Shown one piece after another: positions 1 through 7,118 of a stretch of 11,506 nucleotides of DNA; the stretch's first letter is position 1; the number at the start of each line of letters is the position of its first letter. The notes beneath the pieces were generated by a model. The model saw only the letters and a program-made list of their open reading frames with translations, ran no database searches and was not told the origin of the DNA. The DNA is from CAIPFQ01 sp964641775 (GTDB taxonomy: Bacteria > Chlamydiota > Chlamydiia > Chlamydiales > SM23-39): contig CAZXLK010000041.1 in assembly GCA_964641775.1 (NCBI GenBank), forward strand, positions 1 through 11,506, given 5' to 3'. The translations under genes were made by a program, and so were the position numbers.

Positions 1-671
1 AAGAATAAAAATGCTGCTACCTGTTTGAGAGTTCCTAAACCGTAATTGGGACCCAATGTTACTCTTTGGTTTAGTGTTTTAAGAGTATAAACCTGATTAT
101 AGAATTTTTTATTTCGGCTCGCTTCTAATACCTCATTCGGTATCAAGATCCATTCCCAACGATCCGATTCAATAGGCCCAAAGAGTTCACGTTGATAAAA
201 ATTTATAAACCTCAAAGGATTTTCATCATCATTTTGAGTACCCAAAACATCTCGGCCATAAGCGCTAACACGCGCATCCATTTCATTCAAACTCATTTTC
301 GGGATGAGATATAAAGAATGGGTTTCATAAAGCTTATAAGGCCTACCATCTTCTTTTAGTTTCCCTTCCATTTCCTTGATCGGGCAGTTGCCAAGATAGA
401 TCTCATAAAAATTTTCAGGAAGAGCAGGCACCAGATCCGGCAAAATACCTAGCTTTTCTAAAGCAGTATACCAATAGGGGCTTATTGAAACTTTTGGCAA
501 AATCAATTGAGTAACTAAATTGAAATCAAATTTAGCGCTAGCATCACGATCCTGCTCTATAAGATCTAAAACAAACTTCCACAGCTCCCTCGCAGGGCCA
601 TATTGAAATAGTTCTTTTTGTCTTTCCGGAGCAATCCAGTTTGACGAGTTATTTTCTATTACCGCTGACAT
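1..671 (-). CDS. Partial hypothetical protein of a probable chlamydial paralogous family (N-terminal 223 residues)
   Basis: The reading frame is open from an ATG at 671-669 to the window edge, so at least 223 residues are present and the C-terminus lies outside. The start is supported by GAAGGTG a few bases upstream of the ATG and by a promoter at 704-731. The protein is soluble, with no signal peptide or membrane segment. Residues 172-193 (WEWILIPNEVLEASRNKKFY followed by NQ) resemble a W-x-L-[MI]-x-x-[DE]-V-x-x-x-SR-x-K-x-[FY]-x-x-Q segment that I recall from large families of uncharacterised proteins in Parachlamydia/Simkania-type genomes, some of them joined to eukaryote-like repeat domains. 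That match is from memory and the function is unknown. The N-terminal part (WIAPERQKELFQYGPARELW) fits no domain I recognise. AT-rich base use and the lone promoter suggest an accessory gene. Confidence 0.75.
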   Translation of the reverse strand, partial: MSAVIENNSSNWIAPERQKELFQYGPARELWKFVLDLIEQDRDASAKFDFNLVTQLILPKVSISPYWYTALEKLGILPDLVPALPENFYEIYLGNCPIKEMEGKLKEDGRPYKLYETHSLYLIPKMSLNEMDARVSAYGRDVLGTQNDDENPLRFINFYQRELFGPIESDRWEWILIPNEVLEASRNKKFYNQVYTLKTLNQRVTLGPNYGLGTLKQVAAFLF

Positions 672-703
672 ATTTCACCTTCTAATTAATATTTAGCGAA
701 TAG

Positions 704-731
704 ATTATAACAGGAAAAATATATAAATCAA
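704..731 (-). promoter_or_regulatory. Sigma-70-like promoter for the leftward partial gene
   Basis: On the minus strand a TTGATT box (731-726) is followed after 16 bases by a perfect TATAAT (709-704). The predicted transcription start is near 697, which leaves a leader of about 26 bases before the ATG at 671. It is the best-matched promoter in the window. The -35 box lies in the centre of the palindrome at 721-738. Confidence 0.6.
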
Positions 732-738
732 TTTATAT
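721..738. promoter_or_regulatory. Perfect 18-bp palindrome overlapping a -35 box (candidate operator)
   Basis: The sequence ATATAAAT-CA-ATTTATAT has two perfect 8-base arms around a 2-base centre. It covers the whole -35 hexamer of the promoter at 704-731 and lies between the divergent genes at 671 and 888. Position and symmetry fit a dimeric repressor site. AT-rich DNA also makes palindromes by chance, so function is inferred from its position. Confidence 0.4.
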
Positions 739-755
739 TATCTTGCTTATCATGC

Positions 756-771
756 CGATACGTAAGTATCG
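756..771. repeat. Small perfect hairpin in the divergent intergenic region
   Basis: CGATAC-GTAA-GTATCG forms a 6-bp stem with a four-base GTAA (GNRA-type) loop. It lies upstream of the rightward gene at 888, with no T-run after it, so it is not an intrinsic terminator. It could be a second operator half-site pair or a leader structure. Apart from this hairpin and the palindrome at 721-738, the stretch 672-887 shows no gene. Confidence 0.35.
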
Positions 772-887
772 ATCTTGCAAATCCTGTCTTGTCTTATATC
801 ATTCAGACTTGAGCGGGACCAATTCATCGTTCAATCGTTGATCTCTTCGAGCTTCCCCACTTGAAATAAAAGCGAAGGTGCCACTAT

Positions 888-1274
888 TTGGAAATTATGC
901 AGCATGTAGTGGCATTATTTGGCGAATCGGAAAAAGGGCAGTTTAAAAAACCCTACTCCTTGAAAGAGCTTTCCCAGCTCAATGATCTTTTAGGCAATCC
1001 TCCCGGGGATTCGGAAGGGCTATTTTTTGCCATTCAGGCCCTCCTTTACCAAAGAGAAATCATCTATTTCCGGGTGAAAGAAGAAGGATATAGTAGAGGT
1101 GATTATCTTTTTGGCTTTAAATATTTGGAAGCCGCACCGCAAATCAATGCACTTTGCCTTCCGGGAGTGGGGGATGCCGAAATTCTACAAGCCACGAACC
1201 ATGTTTGTGAAATCCACAAAACCCATCTGATTACAACGGAAAAAGATCTCTTCGACTATCTCACAAGTGCTTAG
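888..1274 (+). CDS. Conserved-type hypothetical protein, 128 aa
   Basis: The chosen start is TTG at 888, preceded by GAAGGTG at 874-880, seven bases upstream. The next candidate, ATG at 897, would sit 16 bases from that site and remove three residues; the frame has no ATG upstream before the stop at 867. The protein is small and soluble, without signal peptide or membrane segment. Recognisable stretches are LFGESEKGQFKKPY (about 10-23), LLGNPPGDSEGLFFAIQALLYQREIIYFRV (about 34-63), LPGVGDAEIL (91-100) and a C-terminal TTEKDLFDYLTS. The even mix of buried and charged segments and the glycine turns look like a real folded, conserved protein, and I have a vague memory of similar chlamydial hypothetical proteins. 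I cannot assign a function. Its stop is four bases from the stop of the convergent gene at 1279, with no terminator between them. Confidence 0.8.
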   Translation: MEIMQHVVALFGESEKGQFKKPYSLKELSQLNDLLGNPPGDSEGLFFAIQALLYQREIIYFRVKEEGYSRGDYLFGFKYLEAAPQINALCLPGVGDAEILQATNHVCEIHKTHLITTEKDLFDYLTSA

Positions 1275-1278
1275 TATT

Positions 1279-2616
1279 TTAAATGATGGGAAAGACTTCG
1301 GTTTCTGATTCGCCAAAGTGATTGGGATCGAGATGATAGGTTATACTCACATTATACCGGCTAAGAACTTCTTTAGCATCTTCATCTACTAATCTGAAAC
1401 AGCAAAGACATTTAATTGTTTGTTCTTTTGTATTGATATCAATATCTTTATCCTCTTCTGCTTTAAAAGTAACAAAATCATTTTTCAATTGTCCTTTTAA
1501 CCAATCGAAAACGCTCACCCCGCTTTCTTGAGACTTTTTTTCGTATATATTGTAATAAAAATCTCCAAGGATGCCTTGATGAGAGAACTCTAGATATTTG
1601 AGTAATGATTTTAATTCAGCGTAATTCGATTTAGGTTCATTTCCAAATAATCTTTCCCTTAAAACTATGAAGAATTGATCTATATTATTGAATTTCTGGT
1701 TGTAAGGACCTTGGCCATCGATTCTTATAAAAACATCACTCTTAAGATCATTTTGTACAGACCCTTTAGAAGATTCCCACACACTGTCAATGTTTTTAAA
1801 GAACTTTTTGATTTCAGCTGTTGCTATTTTATTAATTTCATTAAAAGCTGAATCTAATTTCTTTATATTCTCTGGGCCAAACTCTGGGCCATGAAGTAAT
1901 TGTGTGGAAATGGGAGATTCAAATTCTGATACCAATGTACGAATTTCATTGACCAGGTCCTTGGCGCGGGATGAATTAATGATCTCTTTAATTTGGTTGC
2001 GAATGTCCGCTAATTTTTCCAGATGTTCCTGGATTATTTTCTTTGAAATATCATCAGACCCATCCATTACTGCTAATAATTTTGATTTGATTGTTTCTAA
2101 TAGAGAATCTATTGCCAAATCTTCAAGATGGTCTATTTTCTCCAATGACATTTTTGTCATTTTATTTTGATCCAATGTCGCATGTCCCGATAACTTATGT
2201 GCAATCAATTTGATTATTTCTTCATGTTGCGCTTTGATTATTTCTTCCTGTTGCGCTTTTTCCAAATGTTGATTCAGAATCTTCTCGTATTTTTCATCTA
2301 TTTTTTGATCTTTAAAAAAAACTGAAACCACATTTCTGATTTTTTCTTTGTCCGCTCCTGCAATCTGAATAATTTCTTTGGCAATTTGGTCTATTTTACT
2401 TTCTCTATCTAGTCGAATCCCTTTAAATGCCTGATTGGCAATATTTTGAATATCGTCCTTTTTGATCTCAATCATCAAAAGTTCTTCATCTGAAAAAACC
2501 TTTGAAGTGATTTTCATTCTCTCAGAAAGTGGAGGAACGTAGTCATTTATATTCAAGGACATGAGAGCTCTTTTATAGTTTATCCCTCCCATATCAAGAA
2601 AAAATGAATAAGTCAA
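1279..2616 (-). CDS. Coiled-coil-rich protein of unknown function, 445 aa
   Basis: The frame begins with TTG at 2616, 12 bases after the maeA stop, behind the purine-rich run GGGATAGGGCAGA. An ATG at 2562 (MSLNINDYVPPL, 427 aa) is an equally possible start, with AGAG five bases before it. The protein is hydrophilic and helical. Residues 72-215 are rich in heptad-like Lys/Glu/Ile/Leu stretches and contain an 8-residue tandem repeat at 120-135. The C-terminal part (about 295-445) looks globular, with a CLCC cluster near 404-407 and a GESETEVFPII tail. There is no signal peptide or membrane segment. It is more AT-rich and less conserved-looking than maeA. Placement at the operon end suggests co-transcription with maeA but says little about function. 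A secreted effector or structural coiled-coil protein is possible but unsupported by any motif. Confidence 0.75.
   Translation of the reverse strand: MTYSFFLDMGGINYKRALMSLNINDYVPPLSERMKITSKVFSDEELLMIEIKKDDIQNIANQAFKGIRLDRESKIDQIAKEIIQIAGADKEKIRNVVSVFFKDQKIDEKYEKILNQHLEKAQQEEIIKAQHEEIIKLIAHKLSGHATLDQNKMTKMSLEKIDHLEDLAIDSLLETIKSKLLAVMDGSDDISKKIIQEHLEKLADIRNQIKEIINSSRAKDLVNEIRTLVSEFESPISTQLLHGPEFGPENIKKLDSAFNEINKIATAEIKKFFKNIDSVWESSKGSVQNDLKSDVFIRIDGQGPYNQKFNNIDQFFIVLRERLFGNEPKSNYAELKSLLKYLEFSHQGILGDFYYNIYEKKSQESGVSVFDWLKGQLKNDFVTFKAEEDKDIDINTKEQTIKCLCCFRLVDEDAKEVLSRYNVSITYHLDPNHFGESETEVFPII
2212..2259 (-). repeat. Two-unit 24-bp tandem repeat inside the coiled-coil gene
   Basis: Units 2212-2235 and 2236-2259 differ at a single base. 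They encode KAQQEEII and KAQHEEII (residues 120-127 and 128-135 of the gene at 1279-2616). An eight-residue unit does not match a seven-residue heptad, so each copy shifts the coiled-coil register. The near identity indicates a recent duplication or slippage product. Confidence 0.85.
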
Positions 2617-2628
2617 TCTGCCCTATCC

Positions 2629-4323
2629 CTAAGATTCGAGGGGACGATATTCGGGCATCCAGAAAGTCTCCTGGATCGCCTTTAGGATCTCATCGTCGGT
2701 TTTGACGGGGGCGACTTTGTCTTTGACTGCCTGTTTTGCGACATCAAAGGCGAGCTTTTTTGCAATTTCTCGCACATGACTAGGGCCTGGAAACAAAGCT
2801 GCTCCTTCTGTTTTTAAAAGAGGAGAGAGGGTTGCAAGAGCTTCCGATGCTGCAAGAAACATCCCATCTGTTACCCGCTGAGCATGACTTGCTAAGATGG
2901 CAAGCCCCATGGCCGGGAAAATATAGTAATTATTGCACTGGCCTATTTGATAGATTTTTTCCTTGTACTCGACTTCGGGAAAAGCCGTTCCCGTTGCAAT
3001 GATCCCTTTTCCATCTGTCCAGGCAATGAGATCGGCCGGCTCCGCTTCGCATTTCGATGTGGGATTGGAAAGAGGAAAAATAATAGGACGTTGAACATGT
3101 TTTGCCATAGTCCTGATCATCGATTCAGTAAACGATTTCGGATTTCCTGAAACTCCAATCAAAATTGTGGGTCGAACTTTTTCAATCACCATTTCCAAAC
3201 GAATTTCTTGGGATGGATCCATATTTAATTTCAGAATCGCGTCTTTTGTTTGCGCATATTTTTTCTGTGCGGACTCGACCTGAGTCATCCCGTCATGAAT
3301 CAGTCCTCTTCGATTGAGCATCCAAATGCGGCCTGTGGCTTCCTTTTCTGAGAGCCCCTTTCGAATCATTTCATTGACAACATCATCGGCAATGCCTGTT
3401 CCTGCAGAACCTCCGCCATAAATCACAACCTGCTCTTTCGTAATATCGCTCCCTTTCAGCTTCACACCGGCCAAAATTCCTGCAAGGGTAACGGCTGCCG
3501 TTCCTTGGATATCATCATTGAATGTGCAACACTTGTCTCGATATCGATCCAGAAGCGTCCTGGCATTGTCTTTGGCAAAATCTTCCCATTGTAAAAGGAC
3601 ATTTGGATAGCGCTTTAAAATTGCTTTGACAAATCGGTCAACAAAATCGTCGTATTCCTTACCGCGGATTCTTTTATGTCTCCATCCAAAATAAAATGGA
3701 TCTTTCAGCCTCTCTTCATTATCTGTTCCGGTATCAAGAATAATAGGAAGACAAACTCCGGGAAAAATTCCCCCGCATGCAGTGTATAGAGAGATTTTCC
3801 CGATGGGAATTCCCATTCCGCCGATTCCTTGATCTCCCAGGCCTAAAATCCTCTCCCCGTCGCTCACAACAATCACTTTGACATCGGGAAGTTCAATATT
3901 GGCGATCATCTCATCCATGTAATCTCTTTCCGGATAAGAAATAAAAAGCCCGCGGGATCTTCGATGAATTTCATGAAAGTGCTGGCAAGCCAAACCGACG
4001 ACAGGCGTATAGATCACCGGCAGCATCTCTCCAATATGATCGAGAATCACACGATAAAAAAGAGTTTCATTGCGATCTTGCAGCTCACGCAAAAAAATAT
4101 GTCGGGATAAATCCTCGCTTCTTTTTTTATAGCTTCGATAGATTCTTGCTACTTGTTGATCGAGCGTATCTACGCCGGCAGGCATTAGGCCATGTAGGCC
4201 AAGCTTGGTTCTTTCCTCTTGGGAAAAGGCAGTGCCCTTGTTTAAGATCGGCTGCTCCATGAGAGCTTTGCCGCGCAAAGGGGTCTTCAAAGATCTATTA
4301 GTATTAATTTGATAGGTTTTCAT
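2629..4323 (-). CDS. maeA: Malic enzyme (oxaloacetate-decarboxylating malate dehydrogenase), 564 aa
   Basis: It catalyses oxidative decarboxylation of malate to pyruvate and CO2 with reduction of NAD(P), in the cytoplasm. Length and sequence closely follow the E. coli MaeA (SfcA) type of 565 residues. The N-terminal domain carries the catalytic tyrosine in LPVIYTPVVG (Tyr105), then DGERILGLGDQGIGGMGIPIGK (Arg158, Lys176 as the likely base), the metal ligands Glu247/Asp248 in QWEDFA and Asp271 in FNDDIQGTAA. The Rossmann motif GGGSAG is at 303-308, and GVSG plus PLSNPTSKCEA follow. The ATG at 4323 lies three bases after the fumC stop with no clear ribosome binding site, so translation probably depends on coupling to fumC. 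An internal start at Met22 would remove the poorly conserved leader. NAD versus NADP preference cannot be read from the sequence. Classic human Chlamydia lack a malic enzyme as far as I recall, which fits an environmental chlamydia. Confidence 0.95.
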   Translation of the reverse strand: MKTYQINTNRSLKTPLRGKALMEQPILNKGTAFSQEERTKLGLHGLMPAGVDTLDQQVARIYRSYKKRSEDLSRHIFLRELQDRNETLFYRVILDHIGEMLPVIYTPVVGLACQHFHEIHRRSRGLFISYPERDYMDEMIANIELPDVKVIVVSDGERILGLGDQGIGGMGIPIGKISLYTACGGIFPGVCLPIILDTGTDNEERLKDPFYFGWRHKRIRGKEYDDFVDRFVKAILKRYPNVLLQWEDFAKDNARTLLDRYRDKCCTFNDDIQGTAAVTLAGILAGVKLKGSDITKEQVVIYGGGSAGTGIADDVVNEMIRKGLSEKEATGRIWMLNRRGLIHDGMTQVESAQKKYAQTKDAILKLNMDPSQEIRLEMVIEKVRPTILIGVSGNPKSFTESMIRTMAKHVQRPIIFPLSNPTSKCEAEPADLIAWTDGKGIIATGTAFPEVEYKEKIYQIGQCNNYYIFPAMGLAILASHAQRVTDGMFLAASEALATLSPLLKTEGAALFPGPSHVREIAKKLAFDVAKQAVKDKVAPVKTDDEILKAIQETFWMPEYRPLES

Positions 4324-4326
4324 AAA

Positions 4327-5718
4327 TTACGCATGGGTCATTTTTTCAGCGACTAAGAGTTTATCAAACTCCGCATCTCTTAAAAAGCCCAATTTTTTAT
4401 TTGACGCGCGTAAGCTGATATCTTCCTCATAAGCCAGATGCGCAATCTTGGCAGATTTGTCATAACCGATGACAGGACTTAGCGCTGTGACTAGCATCAA
4501 AGAATTTTCTACATATTCTTTGATCCGTTTGCGGTTTGCTTTAAGTCCACTAATACAAAATTTTTCAAAAGATTCACATGCATCTCTTAAAAGAAGGCAG
4601 GAGTGCAAAATATTGTAAATCATGACAGGCTTAAAGACATTCAATTCAAAATTTCCCTGAGATCCTGCAAAGCCAATGGCCGCATCATTACCCATCACCT
4701 GCGCTGCTACCATCCTCATGGCTTCACACTGCGTCGGATTCACTTTTCCCGGCATTATGGAAGAGCCCGGCTCATTCTCAGGTATTAGCAGCTCATGAAG
4801 ACCGCATCTTGGCCCTGAACCCATCCAACTGATGTCATTTGCAATTTTCATGAGCGCACAAGCTGTGGCTTTACATGACCCGCTTAAGCGGACAATTTCA
4901 TCATGGGCTGAAAGGGCTGCAAATTTATTTGGGTGGGAACGGAAGGGAAGTTTTGTCAGTTCTTTAATTTTTTTTGCAGCAAGCTCGCCAAATTTGGGAT
5001 GGCTATTGAGCCCCGTTCCAACAGCAGTTCCTCCAATTGCAAGATCGTAGATATCATCACAAGACTTTTCAATTGCATCAATATTTCGCCCTAAAAGAGA
5101 GACATAGCCTGAAAATTCTTGGCCCAATGTTAATGGAATCGCATCTTGATGATGCGTTCTTCCGATTTTGACAATTTTATTGAACTCTTTTTTCTTCTTC
5201 TCAAATGCTTTTTTTAAGCTTTTGAGTGCTCGAAGAAGCTCATTTATCTGTATTGCTGTCGCAATATGCATGGCAGTTGGAAATATGTCATTGGAAGACT
5301 GCGACATATTGACATGGTCATTGGGATGGATGGGATCTTTGCTTCCCATTTGTCCCCCCGCGATTTCAATGGCCCGATTTGCAATGACCTCATTGACATT
5401 CATGTTCGTTTGTGTGCCGCTTCCCGTTTGCCATATGCGAAGAGGAAAGTGATCTTTCAATTTGCCGGCAATGATTTCATTACAGGCTTTTACGATGAGA
5501 TCGCACCGATTTTTATCTAATTTCTTTAAATCAAAGTTGACGAGCGCCGCTGCCTTTTTCACAATGCCAAAAGCATAAATCAGCTCGGGGGGCATGAGAT
5601 CGCGCCCGATGGCAAAGTAGTGCAAAGAGCGCGCTGTTTGCGCGCCGTAATATTTATCAGCCGGGACCTTTACTTGTCCCATGCTGTCCGACTCCAGCCT
5701 AAAACGCTCCCCCTTCAT
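4327..5718 (-). CDS. fumC: Class II fumarate hydratase, 463 aa
   Basis: It interconverts fumarate and L-malate as an iron-independent homotetramer of the TCA cycle. The size matches FumC (467 residues in E. coli). Visible signatures are TGSGTQTNMNVNEV (98-111), HPNDHVNMSQSSND (131-144), the catalytic-base region GRTHHQDA with His189, and the superfamily signature GSSIMPGKVNPTQCE (318-332), whose loop serines include the catalytic one. These motifs separate it from aspartase and argininosuccinate lyase less strictly than from other enzymes. The fumarase-type active-site wording and the malic enzyme three bases downstream make fumarase the best call. The ATG at 5718 is 15 bases after the peroxiredoxin stop; the ribosome binding site is weak, with AAGGG about 14 bases upstream in an AAGG/CCTT symmetric run. 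It is part of the operon hydrolase-peroxiredoxin-fumC-maeA. Confidence 0.95.
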   Translation of the reverse strand: MKGERFRLESDSMGQVKVPADKYYGAQTARSLHYFAIGRDLMPPELIYAFGIVKKAAALVNFDLKKLDKNRCDLIVKACNEIIAGKLKDHFPLRIWQTGSGTQTNMNVNEVIANRAIEIAGGQMGSKDPIHPNDHVNMSQSSNDIFPTAMHIATAIQINELLRALKSLKKAFEKKKKEFNKIVKIGRTHHQDAIPLTLGQEFSGYVSLLGRNIDAIEKSCDDIYDLAIGGTAVGTGLNSHPKFGELAAKKIKELTKLPFRSHPNKFAALSAHDEIVRLSGSCKATACALMKIANDISWMGSGPRCGLHELLIPENEPGSSIMPGKVNPTQCEAMRMVAAQVMGNDAAIGFAGSQGNFELNVFKPVMIYNILHSCLLLRDACESFEKFCISGLKANRKRIKEYVENSLMLVTALSPVIGYDKSAKIAHLAYEEDISLRASNKKLGFLRDAEFDKLLVAEKMTHA

Positions 5719-5733
5719 ATTTTGAAGGTACCC

Positions 5734-6312
5734 TTACTGGAAATATTCGACAAGGCCGCTTTCAGTAGGTTTCATCGCTTTTTCTCCCGCTTTCCAATTT
5801 GCAGGACAGACTTGGCCAAACTCTTCATGGAAAATGAGAGCATCAATCATTCTTAACACTTCATCAACAGATCTGCCAAGGGGAAGATCATTGACAACTT
5901 GATGCCGGATAGTCCCTTCTTTATCAATGAGAAAAAGTCCCCGATAGGCAATCCCTTCATCTTCTTTTAAAACATGAAAACTTCTTGCAATCGATTTATT
6001 CAAATCGGAAACAATCGGATAAGTGACTCCTTTAATTCCACCTTTTGATTTTGGCATCGAAAGCCATGCATGGTGAGAAAAACAGCTATCGACAGAGCAG
6101 CCAATCACTTGCACATTTCTCTTTTCAAATTCACTTAAGAGATCCTGAAATGCATGCAGCTCTGTAGGACAAACAAAAGTAAAATCAAGTGGATAAAAGA
6201 AAAAAACAACGTACTTCCCCTCAAAATTAGCGAGGCTGAAATTCTCAAAAATCTTGTCTATCACGACTGCTTTTGCATGAAACTCTGGGGCCGGTTTACC
6301 AATTAATGACAT
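5734..6312 (-). CDS. ahpC: Typical 2-Cys peroxiredoxin (AhpC/TSA family), 192 aa
   Basis: It reduces hydrogen peroxide and organic peroxides with a cysteine thiol that is recycled through thioredoxin or a similar donor. The start is ATG 6312 (MSLIGKPAPEF), preceded by AAGGAG at a good distance; the frame also stays open upstream into the hydrolase gene, but that part does not resemble the family. The peroxidatic Cys48 lies in DFTFVCPTELHAF and the resolving Cys169 in GQVCPANW. A GGIKG segment (91-95) and the C-terminal EYF correspond to the GGLG/YF elements linked to over-oxidation sensitivity, although the extra lysine breaks the exact GGLG form. NDLPLGRS and the overall sequence match chlamydial peroxiredoxin closely from memory. 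No signal peptide, so it is cytoplasmic. It sits between a hydrolase gene 28 bp upstream and fumC 15 bp downstream. Confidence 0.95.
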   Translation of the reverse strand: MSLIGKPAPEFHAKAVVIDKIFENFSLANFEGKYVVFFFYPLDFTFVCPTELHAFQDLLSEFEKRNVQVIGCSVDSCFSHHAWLSMPKSKGGIKGVTYPIVSDLNKSIARSFHVLKEDEGIAYRGLFLIDKEGTIRHQVVNDLPLGRSVDEVLRMIDALIFHEEFGQVCPANWKAGEKAMKPTESGLVEYFQ

Positions 6313-6340
6313 AATATTCTCCTTATTAAAATGCTCAGTC

Positions 6341-6952
6341 TTAACCATAAAATTCTTCAGCTTTTTCCATCCAGTTTTCTTTTTCAATGGTCGTCTCTGG
6401 ACCATGACCTGGAATCACCCGGGTTTTTGGAGGAAGGTGGCAAAGTCTTTTCAAGGATAGCCACATATTGTCCGGATTTGAAGTGGGAAGATCGACTCTT
6501 CCGCAGCTTCCTTGAAAAAGGGTATCTCCGGCAAAGAGAATTCCATGACTTGCTAGGTAAAAGCAGACCGATCCGGGAGAATGGCCGGGAGTGTGGATGA
6601 CTTCAAGCTGCAAAGATCCTAGCTTTACATGCTCGCCATCTTCTAGCAAAAAATCGGGCTCGACCCCGGGAATGGGAATGGAAGGAAGGCCATCTGATCC
6701 GGGCTTTTGAACATTTTTTGCATCGAGACTATGGACGTAAACATTTGCTCCCGTAAAACTTTTAAGTTTTTTCAGATCGACAATGTGATCCCAATGAGAA
6801 TGGGTGAGTAAAATTTTTTCTACCTTGATCCCTTCTTCGAGAATAAGTGCTGTAGATCCCATGGAAGGATCAATGACAGCACCGATGCCGTTTTCGGCAA
6901 AAAGAATGGCATTTGTTTGAAGTGGACCTGAAGGAAATATTTTTAGAAACAT
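6341..6952 (-). CDS. Metallo-beta-lactamase-fold hydrolase (glyoxalase II-like), 203 aa
   Basis: This is a small cytoplasmic zinc hydrolase of the YcbL/glyoxalase II-like group. The metal-binding motif THSHWDH (His51, His53, Asp55, His56) is followed by His124 in HTPGHSPG, Asp143 in FAGDTLFQGSCGRVD and His183 in IPGHGPET, so the full set of ligands for a dinuclear site is present. GSCGRVDLP is typical of hydrolases acting on thioesters such as S-lactoylglutathione. The long C-terminal substrate domain of true GloB is absent, so the substrate remains open; persulfide dioxygenase-like activity is a less likely alternative. The start ATG 6952 has only AGG six bases upstream, and that AGG lies in the 3' arm of the inverted repeat at 6956-7018. 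It is probably the first protein gene of the operon leading to maeA. Confidence 0.9.
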   Translation of the reverse strand: MFLKIFPSGPLQTNAILFAENGIGAVIDPSMGSTALILEEGIKVEKILLTHSHWDHIVDLKKLKSFTGANVYVHSLDAKNVQKPGSDGLPSIPIPGVEPDFLLEDGEHVKLGSLQLEVIHTPGHSPGSVCFYLASHGILFAGDTLFQGSCGRVDLPTSNPDNMWLSLKRLCHLPPKTRVIPGHGPETTIEKENWMEKAEEFYG

Positions 6953-6955
6953 TTC

Positions 6956-7018
6956 GAGCCTGTGAAAAAATCGTTACCTGCGCTTTTGCGAAATTTTTGG
7001 CCCTTTTTCCACAGGCTC
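6956..7018 (-). promoter_or_regulatory. Long inverted repeat between tRNA-Arg and the hydrolase start
   Basis: Arms 6956-6969 and 7004-7018 pair over 14 bp with one bulged base (GAGCCTGTG then A-run, against T-run then CACAGGCTC). The loop is 34 bases and contains a weak inner CGC-TTTT-GCG hairpin. On the minus-strand transcript the second arm includes the AGG in front of the hydrolase ATG, and the first arm starts three bases after tRNA-Arg. No T-run follows in either direction, so it is not an ordinary terminator. It could mark tRNA 3' processing or control translation of the hydrolase. Confidence 0.55.
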
Positions 7019-7020
7019 TT

Positions 7021-7094
7021 CGCACTGGAGAGGACTCGAACCTCTTACCCCCTGGTTCGTAGCCAGGTACTCTATCCAAATGAGCTACCAGTGC
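7021..7094 (-). tRNA. tRNA-Arg(ACG)
   Basis: The cloverleaf folds on the minus strand. The 7-bp acceptor stem GCACTGG/CCAGTGC is perfect, the D stem is GCTC/GAGT with one wobble pair, and the anticodon stem CCTGG/CCAGG holds the loop CTACGAA. The T arm is AGAGG-TTCGAGT-CCTCT. The anticodon ACG (plus-strand 7058-7060) reads CGU, and after conversion of A34 to inosine also CGC and CGA. The discriminator base is G and CCA is not encoded. It lies 24 bases after the glycosyltransferase stop and 68 bases before the hydrolase start, on the same strand as both, so it may be cut from a longer transcript. Confidence 0.95.
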
Positions 7095-7118
7095 ATGCCA
7101 AGCATCATCCTATGTGAT

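Noticed and set aside
2614..2630. Shared 13-mer GGATAGGGCAGAT before the starts at 2616 and 10695
   Set aside because: Both copies act as ribosome binding sites, and a chance 13-base match is expected about once in a window this size. I see no further similarity around them.
4603..5520. Several plus-strand open frames opposite fumC
   Set aside because: They are antisense shadows of a gene with full catalytic motifs and have no family resemblance or ribosome binding sites.
6313..6405. N-terminal extension of the peroxiredoxin (31 more residues)
   Set aside because: It overlaps the end of the hydrolase gene, does not resemble the family, and the ATG at 6312 has a strong ribosome binding site.
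6956..7018. Intrinsic terminator for tRNA-Arg or the hydrolase operon
   Set aside because: The stem is strong, but no run of T follows on either strand. The loop is 34 bases, too long for a typical terminator.
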